A model generated the notes under the pieces. The model ran no database searches and was not told where the DNA came from. It saw only the letters and a list, made by a program, of their open reading frames with translations. 64,000 nt of DNA, taken from Strix aluco (lineage: Eukaryota; Chordata; Aves; Strigiformes; Strigidae). The stretch spans positions 80,093,937 to 80,157,936 of the forward strand of contig NC_133932.1 in NCBI RefSeq assembly GCF_031877795.1, given 5' to 3'. Shown here piece after piece: positions 1 through 11,923 of the stretch (position 1 is its first letter; the number at the start of each line of letters is the position of its first letter). The position numbers and the translations under genes were made by a program.

Positions 1-2429
1 TCGTTTCCTTCATCAATCCTTCATTATTTTGACTTTGGAAATTGAAGTTGCATTTGGTCATTGTTTCTCCCACCCCAACATTATTCTTCATAATGTCATT
101 CAAAGTTTCCCCACTACTAAGCCAGGATGTTTGGAATCTGTCAGTTTGTAGACACCCAGAGCCACACTTTAACCTGCATTAATACACTTTTCACAGCTGA
201 CATACAACTGTATTAATGCAACACTTCTAATATGTCCAAAATCCACTTTACATCAACCATTTTCTAAGAGATTAATGATTTTTAAAGAAAAGAAGGGGAT
301 TAAGCCATAAGTTTAAGCCATTACTTAAAAGCCAGTCCCCCACTTCTAAGATGACTAAGCTGTGGGCCAAACTCCAGATCTTTGTAGAAGTATCCACGAG
401 GCTACCTAATGGTACGCTTCATAGCGGAACCGAAGTCCTCAGAGCTTGAAGATAAAAGGCCCTGTCCTTACAAGAACCAATTTTATACTTTTTTAGTCAA
501 TATATATTAAGATCTTGCACACTGATCATATAACAGACCACAAGTACTTTAAAGAGTTACTGATTTTTGCCACTCTAGAATTTGGTCTGAAAGAAGATCC
601 ATGCCATCTTGAATAAAATCACAGAATAATTCTGTTAATTTTCTCCCCCTAAATTAGTAGTTGTTTCAAGGCTGAATCATTACCGTAACAGCAGTCCAAA
701 TTAGACCCTTAATTCATACAATCAGCCTCCTACACAATGTTTGAAAACCTTGTTCGGCAATAACAGAACTTTGAAGGGACTTTAAGTTACCTTCTTAGGC
801 AACCAGGAACATTAAGACATCCAATGTAGTTTAGCACTAGAAGTTGGGGTTATAGATACTTCCAGAGATCAGGCAGCAAGTTGAATGCAATACTAAATAG
901 ATTAAAGAATACAGGTTCCCTTGCTTTAATCAGATCTCATTCTGCACAGTGAGCAGCAGAGTCTTTATTAGCTCAATTCACCACAGCTGCACCAAACTCT
1001 GGGAGGAAATGTTTTACTCTTGCTTAGAAGGCAATACATGAAAACTGCCAACACACCTGAAGGAAGGAATCATTCAGTTCAACCAGCTCTCTACACTTTC
1101 CATTGAGCTTCTCTGTGATCACTAGAGCTGAACTGGCAGAGATTTTTCTTCTTCCTCCACAAAGAGTTCTCAAAAAAAAAAATCAAGACTAAGCTTATCC
1201 CTATTTTTGCCACTGGCAGGGTCTACAGATTTAATCTCCATCAGCGGAATGGCATTACACAGCAACTTTTCTCACTTACACAGTAACTTTTCCTATTGCA
1301 CCTCAAACCAATACATACCCCAAAGCTACGTAAGAATTTGAGTGGTATCCTGTTCAAGAGGATTGGAAATTACTATAAATTAGGCAGCTAGTTAATAGAA
1401 ATTTAAAAAGCATCTTAACAACACAAGAGAGTTGCAACAGCTGCTACATCTTATAACACTGTAAAGCCCTGGGGGATGCTACTGACACTTCCACTCTCTT
1501 TTTTTCCCCCCAGGGTTTCTCTGCCTGGCTCCTGCATAAAGAAGAAAATAGCTCCTTCATTTTAAAGAAAATCTTTTTAGACAGTCTATTTTCCAGAATA
1601 AAATACCAGAAGAAGCCAAAAACCCACCCCTACATGATACATTAAACTAGATTAAAAAGGAAGCAGCAAGGTCTGCATGAAAGGAGCAAGCAAATTTGCT
1701 CAGGTAAATCACTAAGTTATCTTCCAGACAACTAGAACTGCTGCTCAGGTGATCATTTTCATAAAATGCACCTCCCTGTCTCAAAACTTACTAAGTTTCA
1801 CAGTTATCTGTGTAAAATTACAATGATGGGCAAATAAGAACAATTGATTCCCAATTAAATTAGCGCTGACCACTTTTATCAATACTGGCACTTAACAGTA
1901 AACATGAGTTCTGGTCATCTTTGTAGGCAATCTGCTGAGTTTTATTGCAGCAGCTTCAAAAGTCTGAAGACAAGACTTGCCTTTGGGTCAAGTTTTCCAG
2001 AGCTGACAGGCCTGCTGCTGAGAAGTTCTGTCCCCATCAATCATTTATCTCCTACAACGGGCAGAGGAAATCTCACAGGAGACAAATACAGTGCAACAAG
2101 TAGTTAAGGAGTTGCTAGTTGTTGTCACAAGTTCTAAGACAAGTTATCTTTAAATGCATAGGAGAAAAGATTAGCAAACAGCATTACTATCTCAGTCAAG
2201 TTGTATCAAATCAGTCTAACTTCCCTCTAAAATACAGTGATTGACTTCAAATAGGAACAGTAGGAAGGAAATGCTTCTTTAAATAAAAAAATTAAGAAGC
2301 ATGATTGGGAATGTTGTCTAAAGTCAATGTCATAAGCCAGAGAAAACACGGTTTGGGGAAAAAAAAGTGTAATGTGGCAGCGGGAGAACTCCCTGGAAAG
2401 TAATTCTGAGAGTTGTATCAACCAAAAGG

Positions 2430-3170
2430 TTTATTACAAAGGGATTTAATTCTATTCAATGTTTGCATCAACAACGTGGATGCTGAATACAAAACACATT
2501 TATTAAATATGCCAATGATGAAAAGCTAGGAAGGACAAAATTAAAATTTAAATCAATTTTACAAATTAAAGAGAGAATGAAATCCAGTGGGGATGAGCAC
2601 AAAACACATACAAAAAGACAATGGGAAATATAAGTAGTATTCTTTAAGAAAATTAATACTATTTAAATCCCAAACTGAACAGTCAATGTCAGGCAACTGC
2701 AAAATAGGCAAACATCACTGAAGTGTACAACCACAAGCACAACTTTCAGAATAAGCAGTTTTTGCTGCACTTTGTACTACACTTATAGATGAAATACTGT
2801 ACCACCACTGAGGCATCACGTTCCAAGAAAACAACTGACACAAATCCAAAGAGGAGGAACACAAAGAATGGCCTACAATAAATACAGAATAAGCTGGATT
2901 CAGTTACTTTTTAAGAAGGGAAGGTTGAAAGAGAACTTCCTAAGAAACAAAGTACCTAGTAGGCTACTGCAGAGAAAAGGGTATCAATTTGTTCTAAGTT
3001 GCTCAAACAGAGAAGATGCAATGTGCTTAAAACTGAAGTTAGTAAGATTCACACTAACCACTGGGGAAAGACAACACCACTTTCCAGTAATAAGGGCAAT
3101 GAAACCCTTGAGTGGATTACCAAGGTTCTTTTAAAGCACCAAACATTGAAGACAGTTAAGGAAGTAAAAA
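2430..3170 (+). repeat. Heavily decayed CR1-like LINE fragment
   Basis: Around 2450-2530 the plus strand reads like the CR1 reverse-transcriptase segment 'LFN-F-N--D' followed by a degraded 'FADD-KLG'. Lower down, near 3085-3160, there is faint similarity to the CR1 3' region. Many indels and stops make the borders uncertain. It lies antisense to HS6ST3. The family call is tentative. Confidence 0.4.
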
Positions 3171-4463
3171 AGAAAAAACACATTGTCAGTAGCAGGACCT
3201 CAGGAAATTGTTTAACCCTTGTTGTTTCCTACATTTATTAAAAAAAACACTACATAGAGTTTACTGGCGCTAACATTCATTTCAGTAGAAGATACCAAGG
3301 AATAGTAGAGAATTTGTGCATTTTCTCAGTTTAAACATTTGTGACTTTATCCTCTTCTCTCCAGTACCTTCAGCAGAGTCTTAATTTTCAATTAACACTC
3401 TTACATTATTATGATGATCACATAGTTACCATGGTTGCAAAGAACAGGGTCCATCTTACACTCTGTTATTGCTAGAGTTTTAAACACACTCAGTCCAATA
3501 AAGGACTGCCTAAGAAAAAGGAATGCTACTAATAGTTTCCATTCAAGTCTCCCAATTCCATGACTCATGGGTTTACTGATGATTTATACTTCCATAGAAT
3601 AACTGAGCACACAGTAAGTTAAACAGACATGAGGAAATGGAGAATATAATGGAAGCAAATTAATGAAAATCAATAGTTTCGAAGACTAAACTGCACTGAT
3701 AATAAAGCTCATGGGGTTTACAGAATTAGACTGATTTCACTGTTTCATGTAAGAAAATTAGACAACACTTTCAATGAGGTGTTCTTTCAAGTGTTTCAAG
3801 TGTGTAGTTTAAAAGATTACCTTCCTAGTTTAATCAAACTTGTAATAAATAATAATGAATAATTATGAATGATATTGCAGGCGCAGCAGCAAGGGGAAGA
3901 AAATGTGCCTTGATTAGGACTTCTAAGGTCCCCTCTCAATCCCTCAGAGTAGAAAGGCAAAGCAAGCCCTACCTCACACACCTGGTTTTACCTGGTAGGC
4001 TAAGAGACAGATAATCAGTTTGGACAATGTCTCTGCAACATTAGATAGGGAATTCTTCTCATCTAATTTTAGACACCAAGTCCCAATTAGCCACTCCAGT
4101 CCTCCCTTTTAATCAGTGAAAGGAAGAACTGCCCCTCCAGAAGACAATTCAGCACATCTCAGACATGTTTTAGACCCTCCAAAGGGCTGCCTGTATTATT
4201 CTGTTTCTCCCCAGTGTCTACAGAGGCAGCCTAACGTCGCTTGCTCTGGCCTGAGACCAACTTTCCCCTGGCATCCCAGGTTAGACATCTAACAACATTG
4301 CTCTTCCCTTTCTTTCCTCGAGCAATGTTGGCTAAGGCTCCATAGTCCAATTCTTGGCATCTCTGAAGGAAAGCCAAGTTCCAGAGGTGGAGCTAAACAC
4401 AAGCATCATCAACTTCAATGACTTCAAGAGACGGCAAAGCAAATACACAAAAGACTGTTCCTT

Positions 4464-4483
4464 AAAAAAAAAAAAAAAAAAAA
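4464..4483. repeat. A20 homopolymer
   Basis: Twenty consecutive A on the plus strand. It could be the tail of an old retroposed sequence or simple slippage; no recognisable element body precedes it. Confidence 0.9.
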
Positions 4484-4592
4484 GATTCCACACCAGTCTC
4501 GGTTACTTTCTGTTGTAACAGCCATTTTTATAAGGAAGAGTAAATAACCAAAGTTGTACACACAATGCACAGCAGTAACTCTCCTGTTAAAT

Positions 4593-4608
4593 GGGGGGGG
4601 GTGGGGGG
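4593..4608 (+). repeat. G-rich tract (G9-T-G6)
   Basis: A nearly pure run of guanines broken by a single T, in AT-rich intronic DNA. On the HS6ST3 sense strand it is a C run. Confidence 0.85.
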
Positions 4609-7600
4609 TGTATGCTACTGATGCAAGAACTTCCATGTGAACTTAACTGCATCTTCATGGGAAGAGTCCCACTGCTTTAATAACACTAATTATTTGAAAT
4701 GTTGTGCTGAAAACTACACTAATAAGAATTTAATCTAAAACTTCATCAGCTGCATACCCTCCTCAATAGCTTCACTATCCAGACAGAAACGTCTGTAAAA
4801 GTGAAAGCTATACATTAGTATAAAAAAATTAATAGCCTGCCTCTGTAAAGACTTAAGCAGGTATGTAAGCAGAACATCCTGAAAATTAAAACATACGCAA
4901 ATGTTTGAAGAAAAGTCAAAAGTTGTTGGTTTGTTTTTTCAAAGTAATGTCATTCAAAAGAGTAAATTTGATTCTGAACAAAAAAGGTAGTTCTACAGCT
5001 TCACAACAGCATCCAAAAATTGACAACAAACAGCTTTTCACACTGAGGTACCGAAGTTAGGACAAAGGCACAGGACACTTCATACTGTTAAGTCACGCAG
5101 AAGTAAAGGTCCAGTAACATCGTAATTAGAGCTGTTGCTTGGGCTTAGAGTTCAAATTGCTGGGCCACAGCAGCAACCTCTACCCTGTGAGCCTTCCTGG
5201 GACCTGAGACTTCAAAATGCCAACGTTACACTATTACCAGCCTCTAAGAAGCAAATTTTCAGAATGTAGGGATTTATACTCTAAATCCCTTATTCCCTGC
5301 ATGTAGTAAAAGACAGGCTACATATATAGAGAACTGAAAGAACAGATTATATTAACAACCTGCTACAAGGGGAAACAAAAAAAAAATCCAAAATACAGCT
5401 AACATCATCCTCACCGTACCAAATATATGGCACAAGAGATCAAACACCTCAGTACCAAATAGTATGGTTTGTCCTGCTGCCCTCCTAGCCACAAAAAAAT
5501 TCATTGTCGAATATTCAGCCAATTTAGCCTGATTTTCTGACTCCATAGCTGAAAAGTAGAAAAGTTGAACTATTTGAGGAAGCCTAATGCCTTAAATACA
5601 TTCAGAAGCTTTAAAGGATGACATAAAAATAATCAGTATGCTTTACATTGGACTCATATGCTAGTTTTTTGCCTATGAATGAGTCTCCTCATTCTCAATT
5701 CCCTGTTCAGATATTAAAAAAAAAGAACTTGGATGCATGCCTCTAATAGTACAGTCCTCCAGCAAAGTATTTTAGGCTTGATTCCAACTCTACCAAAAGG
5801 CATTCACAACAGAGACAATCCATACTTCGGGGTTATTCGTTTTACAGCTCCTTGAAAAACTGAAGTCAAAGCACATGATTATAAAGAGAAAACAAAGGGA
5901 AAAATGAAAAGGTGTCTGTCCAGCACAGGATATAATACAAGAAGGAATGAGTATTAGAACGATGCAACAAATAATCATTCACAACACTTTTCCTCACTCA
6001 CGTAAAGACAAATCAAGAATCACACTAACCAAACCATTCAATAACTAAAGAAAAATTTAAGAAAATACTATTCAGATGTAACAGTGAAATGTCACTACAT
6101 GTCTTTCTTCAATCAAAACACTAATTATCCACTGAATAACTACTGACCTACTTTGTAATTCAACTCAGTTTTAAATGTACTTAATATAGTCATGTTTTTA
6201 TTTAAAAGTACTGAAGCCACTGCTCCAGTGTTACTGCTTATTCATAATATTTGCAGTTCAATTTAACGCTCAGTTATTTGGCTACTAATATTCTTCATGA
6301 GAGGAAAAAAAAAAGAAAGAGCACTTTGGTGGCAGATTATGTATTTTCAGACATTTCTACAAGTGTTACTTTTCCTCCTTCCCTCTCTGGTTTACACTAC
6401 AAGTTTACTGAATATTTCTTACAGCCGTACAGTTACCACCAAGTTATTCTGCCCTTGAAGACATTCATAGCACTTCCCTTCCATTAGCACACACATACAT
6501 TTTATCTTCAGCTAAACACTTTTCACAAAATTGTATGAATTACCTTAACAGTATTCTTCAAGTACAGTCCAAGTCCATAACCACTGACAAATTCAAATTA
6601 TCCTGAATGGAGTTATGACAAATATGACTACCTTTGCAGCATGGGAAGGCCTTTCATGCTCACATCAAGTAATCTTCAAATTGTTCAACAACAATAATCA
6701 ACTCTGTCACCTTGATGAATAGGCCCTGTGAAAGTGAGTCCACGTATGTCATGGAATGTAATGTGTTTTTAAATGACAAGACACAAAACACAATGTGTGA
6801 GTGGTCCTACTAAAAATTTAGAGTTTGCAGACTCAAAATGGTAGCAAAATGAAAGAACCTAAGTTATCTGGAAAACTACATAATAAAAAAATGCATTTTT
6901 CCTAAATGTTTTACAGATGTTGAAGTCACAATCATTATAGTGCAAAGGTTTAAGAGATAATTCAGCTCATAACTTCTTACCACACATGTTCAAAGTCTAT
7001 GATGCAAATAAAGGCAGGATCTAATATTAGCAGGAAAATCTGATTTAATGATAAATACATCAGAACAAAGCCCAAAACTTACTGAATCACCTAGAGCTAT
7101 CTCGTATCGAAAGAGATTACCCATCTCACAATTCCTCGATTTTACAAACGGACAAGATCTTTCGCAAGACCCAACAAAAGCGCAATACAAGATAACATGC
7201 GGAGAGGCAGCATGCACACCAAATTCAGTTTTCCACTGTCATCTGATCATCAAAAGAACACTAAGAGTGTGGTTTCTGCGAGCACTGCGTTCCCTGCACA
7301 GAGCTCGGCGCACCTCGTCTCCTGACTTTCAGCTCGCACATAGAGCGAGCGATCGGTGCACAACGGGAAGCAGGGAACCGGTCTGTCTGTCAACGAGAAA
7401 CACGGGAAAAAGAGAGTTTCGGGGCTTCTGGATACTTCAGACTCCACTAGTTACAGCATTCAGCAGCTGCAGCGATCCATTAGGTTCTGCAGAGGCACTC
7501 TTCTTACGCAGAAGAGTGTAGCCTTTTGTTAAAAACAAGTTTCAAAAGGACAAATAGGAGAAACTTGCATAAAACCGGGTGCAGTTCCTCTCGCGCTAAC

Positions 7601-7969
7601 CCCTACGAAAGGCGGCTGCATACGCGCTACGTGGAATCGGCACAAATCTGAGACGAAGCGAATGCGCTACAGGTAACAGGGAGGGGAACAGCCCAAACCT
7701 TCACCTCCTCTGGGAGATAAGCTTTTTTTTTTTTTCTTCTCCTCCCCGTTTGCTTCTTAATGACGGCGGCAGCGGACAATTCCTGCCAAATTGCTGGAGA
7801 GCGGGACCCGCTCAAGAGGGAGCCTTCCCCCCGCGCTGGGAAGGGTGGGATCACATCTCGAGCGGGTGGAAATCAAGCCCCACAGCGAGACCTCGGAGCA
7901 GGCGTGTGCCGACCCCCGCCCGGGCGGGCTGCCCCCGCCCCCTCGCCTCTCCCCGCGGCCGGTACTGAC

Positions 7970-8541
7970 CTGAGGGTGCGGTTGCCGGCGCAGCCGCGGC
8001 GCTCCATGGCGGCGGGCACGCAGCTGGTGAGCTCGGTCCAGTCGGCGTGCAGCCCGCAGCTCCAGCCGGTGGAGAAGCGGGAGAAGAGCCAGGTGTCCTT
8101 GTCGCCGCCCGGGCGGTGGCAGGCGCACTTCTTCTGCCCGGCCCGGCAGTAGCAGGGCTGCTCCAGGCGGATGTTGCGCACCAGGTGCCGCCCGAAGGTG
8201 GTGCCGCCCGTCTTCTGGATGTGGAGGAAGACGATCACGTCGCGACCCCGCATGTCGAACCGCACCCGCCGGCACAGCTCCCCCCGCGCGAACGGGAACT
8301 TGGCCGCCAGCCGCGGCGGCAGCGCCGCCGCCGCCTCCTCCTCCTCCTCCGCGGCGCCCGCTGCCGCCGCCTCCTCCTCCTCCCGCTCCGCCGGGCCCCC
8401 CCCACGGCGGGCGGCGGAGGCCGGCGGGCGGCGGGGGCAGGCGGCGCCGGGGCAGGCGGGCGACACGTACTGGTAGACGATGAGCAAGAAGAGCAGCGCC
8501 AGCAGCGGCGGCAGCAGCCACCTGTTGAAGCGCTCGTCCAT
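7970..8541 (-). CDS. HS6ST3: Heparan-sulfate 6-O-sulfotransferase 3, coding exon 1 (partial gene)
   Basis: Transfers sulfate from PAPS to the 6-O position of glucosamine in heparan sulfate, in the Golgi. The exon encodes 190 residues plus two bases of the next codon. Visible in order: a very short cytoplasmic N-terminus (MDERFNRW), one hydrophobic signal anchor at about residues 8-26, a low-complexity Ala/Glu stem at about 28-77, then the start of the sulfotransferase domain. The PAPS 5'-phosphosulfate loop HIQKTGGTTFGRH lies at 107-119, and a family-conserved HADW at 165-168 probably carries the catalytic base (family knowledge, not proven here). An N-glycosylation sequon NRT is at 187-189. 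The start ATG at 8541 has a good context (gccATGg). The exon ends at a clean donor, CAG|GTCAGT. The MDERFN start and the UGGT2 neighbour favour HS6ST3 over HS6ST1 or HS6ST2. The second exon is outside the window. Confidence 0.95.
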
Positions 8542-8939
8542 GGCGAGGCGCGGGGGGCGCGGGGCCGGCTTAGGCGCTGCCGGGCGCTGCTGAGGGGGCG
8601 GCCACCCCGGTCGGATCCCGCAGCCGAGGGGCGCCCGACTGCCTTCCCGACGGCATGGTCCTCGCAGGCGGCCGCGGCTGACTGGCTCCCTCCGCTCCGC
8701 TCTCCCGCTCCGCTCCGCTCAGCGCGGCGGGCCGCGCTCCAGCCCGCCCGAGGCGGCCATCCCGCGGCTGAGGCGAAGGAGAGGGGTGGGGGAAGGCGCC
8801 GCCGCGGGAGCGCCTCGCGCTGTCCCCGGCACACGCTGCCGGGCAGCGGCAGCAGCTCGCGAGTCCGCTCCGCCGGCAACTCTCCAGCCCAAACACACCG
8901 CTCGGCCCCCGGCCGGGCGGGGCGTCCCCCGCCCGCCAG

Positions 8940-9117
8940 CCAATCGGGGTAAAGCCGGCCGCCCGAGCAGCCAATGGGCAGGCCTAGCATGCCGGCCCCA
9001 CCGCCAATGAGAGCGGGCGGCGAGTAAACGGGGGTGGTGGGTGTCGCTCCTCGCTCCCCTCCAGGTATCGGACGGAGACCGATAGCGCGCGGGTGGAGGG
9101 TGGCGGAAGCAGCCAAT
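8940..9117 (+). promoter_or_regulatory. Array of four CCAAT boxes (NF-Y sites) upstream of HS6ST3
   Basis: CCAAT occurs at 8940-8944, 8971-8975, 9004-9008 and 9113-9117, three with a flanking AGCCAAT context typical of NF-Y. Start-to-start spacings are 31, 33 and 109 bp. A fifth, degenerate copy (GCTAAT) lies near 9144. NF-Y binding is inferred. Confidence 0.7.
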
Positions 9118-9379
9118 GAGGCGTCGGGGGCGGAGCGGAAGGCAGCTAATGAGATAGACAAGGGGGCTCCGCCAGGTGAGCCGGGATCCTGCGGCTGCCG
9201 CCCGCGGGAAGCGGCGCCAGCGGAGTCGCGCGGAGCCGAGCCGGTCCCAGCACGCGGCCCCCGCCCCGCCCCCCCGGTCCTGTGCGGTTCGCCCCGACGC
9301 CTCAGGAGTGAGGCGGGGATCGCTCACGTGAGGTTTTTTTGTTTTACACTCCTTCATATCCCGTTATTTTCGCTTGCGG

Positions 9380-9408
9380 GGGTGTGTGTGTCTGTGTGTC
9401 TGTGTCTT
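9380..9408 (+). repeat. Imperfect (TG)n / TGTCTG microsatellite
   Basis: Short run of TG units interrupted by TC, at the upstream edge of the HS6ST3 CpG island. Confidence 0.8.
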
Positions 9409-10938
9409 GTACCGTTTGCGGTTTCAAGACCGTCTTTATAACCCCACTGCTTACGTTTTTCATACCACTAGGTCGGACAGCACTGACTGCTACACAGATT
9501 AACTAACTAATTGTACATTAAATGATGAGCAGAGCTGTTGGTTCTTGTGATCTTCAAAGCACAAAGTCCCAAATGCTGAACTGACTGTGGGAAACTTTAT
9601 CTCCCCGAGGCAGTAACATCGATACCCCAGCAGCTACTTTATTAAAGTTTCAAAAGTTGATTTTTCAAGCCTGTTCACGTATTTACAACCACCATCAGTC
9701 TGAAGCTGTGTTGCTTTCCCTATTGAAAAATATTTTTTTAATAGAGATTCAAATCTTTAGCTTACAGGTCACACTTAGCTGAGTTTTGTCAAAAAAATGC
9801 TGTTTTGTCTGCAATGAGTTCTCTGTATTTTTAAAAGTCTGTTACAAACACTTCATATCCAAATACAAGCCTCATACTGCTTCTGGATTATAATATATTA
9901 ATATGCAAAGCATTTCATGTTAGAACTGATTGCACAACTCAGTTATTTAATTACAGATTGCCTTTATTTACTGAGGGATTAATTAGATACCTGACAGTGC
10001 GAAAGCTACTTTCTTGCTCAACTCTAAAGACAACTCTGCAAGGCTGATAACAGATGAGTAGTGCCTTCCCATGGGACTATTTAACTTTAAAATTAAAAAA
10101 AATAGTTAGGCCAATGGTTTTTAAACCAAATATTTTTATATAGAAAGTAAGAGTATTTGGACTCTCGGAAGAGTGTTATCAGCTCCCATTAAATCTTGCC
10201 AGAAATAATAGAAATTACCAGGAAATAGTCTGAACAAAAGGAGTTAAAACTGTAAAAGTTGTGTTCCAAATGTTGCTACCACAAGAACAATGGCATGCAC
10301 CACCTGACTCTAAACACACGAACGTACCACCCACACATACACAGTTCTAGGGTCCCACAGCACTGTTAAGGTATTGCCCTGGTAAAAGTTTGAGATGATC
10401 CAATTCTCTGGTCTTGCCAAGACATCAAAAGAAATGCACTTTCATTGTCAGTGAAATTTCATAAGGAGAACAACATGGGTTGCATGAAATTCACCCTCCT
10501 ACAACCATGCATCATGGTACTGGAAGCCCGATCCCTCCATCCTCTGGCAGAGGATGCAGAGTCTGCTGTGAAATGAACCTGTTCAGTCTTCTTCCCATAA
10601 CGACAAGAGGTGTGCACCCACTCACTCTTACCAAAGTGGAAAACGGCATTTTTGTCTTGGAAAATTCACCGTGTTCTTTGCCAGCGAGAGAAGCAGAGCA
10701 TCCATCTTCTCTCTAGGGAGACCTCACTCTCTTCTCTGCTTTGCCCACCACCGTGGCTCACCTGCTTTCAGACTCCCTGTGCTCCCAAGTGTGGACTTAC
10801 TGAGGTTGCCTTTTAACCTCTCTCTTTTACTAGGTGACAGGAAGCCTATCCCAGAGAAATGTAAATATTTATACATGTAAGATATAGAAGGATTTTTTTT
10901 CTCACCTCAGCCTATTCATTACCTAACAAGCAACCATC

Positions 10939-10957
10939 AAAAAAAAAAAAAAAAAAA
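10939..10957. repeat. A19 homopolymer
   Basis: Nineteen A on the plus strand, followed by an A-rich stretch. No preceding element could be identified. Confidence 0.85.
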
Positions 10958-11854
10958 CCAAAAAATCAAAGACAAAGTTAAATATAGTCTTGTTTTGGTA
11001 ACAGAGTAGCACTAGTAAGATTTGTGTAGGTAAATTTGTATTTGGAATAAAAGCACTGCTAAAGGATTTAGACTGAAGTATCTCTTATAATGCTTAATGT
11101 TTTTAGTAGGATACGGAAATGCTATTATAATTTAAGATTTTCTCACTAAATACCAGATTGTTGTCATGTACCTTCATCTCCATGAAAAGGAGATCAAAAC
11201 TAAATTTGCTAAACAGGGAAATTGTGAATTTCAGTTAAATTAAAAATTCTTATTTATTTAAACTTACTCAAGACAGTTGCTGATTCACAAACACTGGCAC
11301 AGAATATTTTTTACTGGACAGAAAGAATGTACAAGAGAAGTAAAAATATTTATAATGAGGTTTAGATGAAAAACTTGGCTTTTAAAAAGCTCTCATTTTT
11401 CTGAAACTAGCAAAAAGTACTTGTAGGCCCACATGAATTAATGTGTTTGTGCAGCTTTCAAAGACAGGCTTTTACTTATTGATTTTAATATTCTTAATGA
11501 TGGTTTGTGGACCATGCTTTATGTAGAGTCACAACCCACAGTACATCCAACCACCACCCAGTTCTTCCCAATCGCATACAGGGTGTGCAGTTACACCCCA
11601 AGTTATACTGAACGTAGCCCCAGTCTGAATAGCAGTTGGGGTCTCCAGCGTGAACCTGGGTCTCATGATACTCAGCAGAAGCTAGGTATCCCTACACAGA
11701 GAATATAGCGTTTTCATTTGGTAGCATTTTATGTTCTCTTTATAGATGTCCATGTTACTGTGCAAGGCCATGTGGGATTAAGCTTTAATAAAATCAGTTA
11801 GTTTCTTTAGAGGTCAATGGCTGTAACTCTTTAGCATCAATGAAGCGATGATAA

Positions 11855-11923
11855 GGGTCATTTTGAACACAGTCGTGTTTCCATTGATTTAATGAGAACA
11901 CGACTGGGTTCAAAATGAAGCCC
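11855..11923. repeat. Imperfect inverted repeat / hairpin, about 25-bp arms
   Basis: Arms 11855-11879 and 11897-11923 are reverse complements except for one mismatch and a two-base bulge, around a 17-base AT-rich loop. The paired core includes ACACAGTCGTGTT against AACACGACTGGGTT. The size resembles a microRNA precursor or a small palindromic transposon remnant; the sequence alone does not decide. Confidence 0.8.

Larger units (their letters stand above)
1..7969 (-). other. HS6ST3: HS6ST3 intron 1, 5' portion
   Basis: This is the beginning of the intron after HS6ST3 coding exon 1; it runs out of the window. As I recall, the human gene has a single intron of several hundred kb, so a long intron is expected. 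It is mostly unremarkable AT-rich DNA. It holds a decayed CR1-like stretch (about 2430-3170), an A20 run at 4464-4483, a G9-T-G6 run at 4593-4608, and a possibly repeat-derived, GC-richer stretch at about 3890-4400 that I could not classify. The last 700 bases next to the exon (about 7270-7969) are richer in CpG and belong to the promoter island. No convincing exon was seen. Confidence 0.8.
7270..9330 (-). promoter_or_regulatory. HS6ST3: CpG island / promoter region of HS6ST3
   Basis: GC content and CpG density rise sharply here against the AT-rich surroundings, most strongly from about 7900 to 9300, and the region encloses the first coding exon. There is no TATA box. Four CCAAT pentamers lie on the plus strand at 8940, 8971, 9004 and 9113, upstream of the gene; the first three are 31 and 33 bp apart. 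This is the usual form of a TATA-less vertebrate promoter. The transcription start is not determinable from sequence; I infer it lies between about 8600 and 8950. Long open frames through this island are by-products of GC richness. Confidence 0.85.

Noticed and set aside
4424-4636. Poly-Phe-containing minus-strand open frame
   Set aside because: Created by the A20 run; no coding signal.
7048-7521. 157-codon plus-strand open frame
   Set aside because: No recognisable domain, antisense to the HS6ST3 intron, and overlaps the edge of the CpG-rich region.
7873-9357. Several long overlapping open frames on both strands (up to about 308 codons)
   Set aside because: They lie in the HS6ST3 CpG island, where few stop codons occur by composition. 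Only the frame starting at 8541 on the minus strand matches a known protein and ends at a good splice donor.
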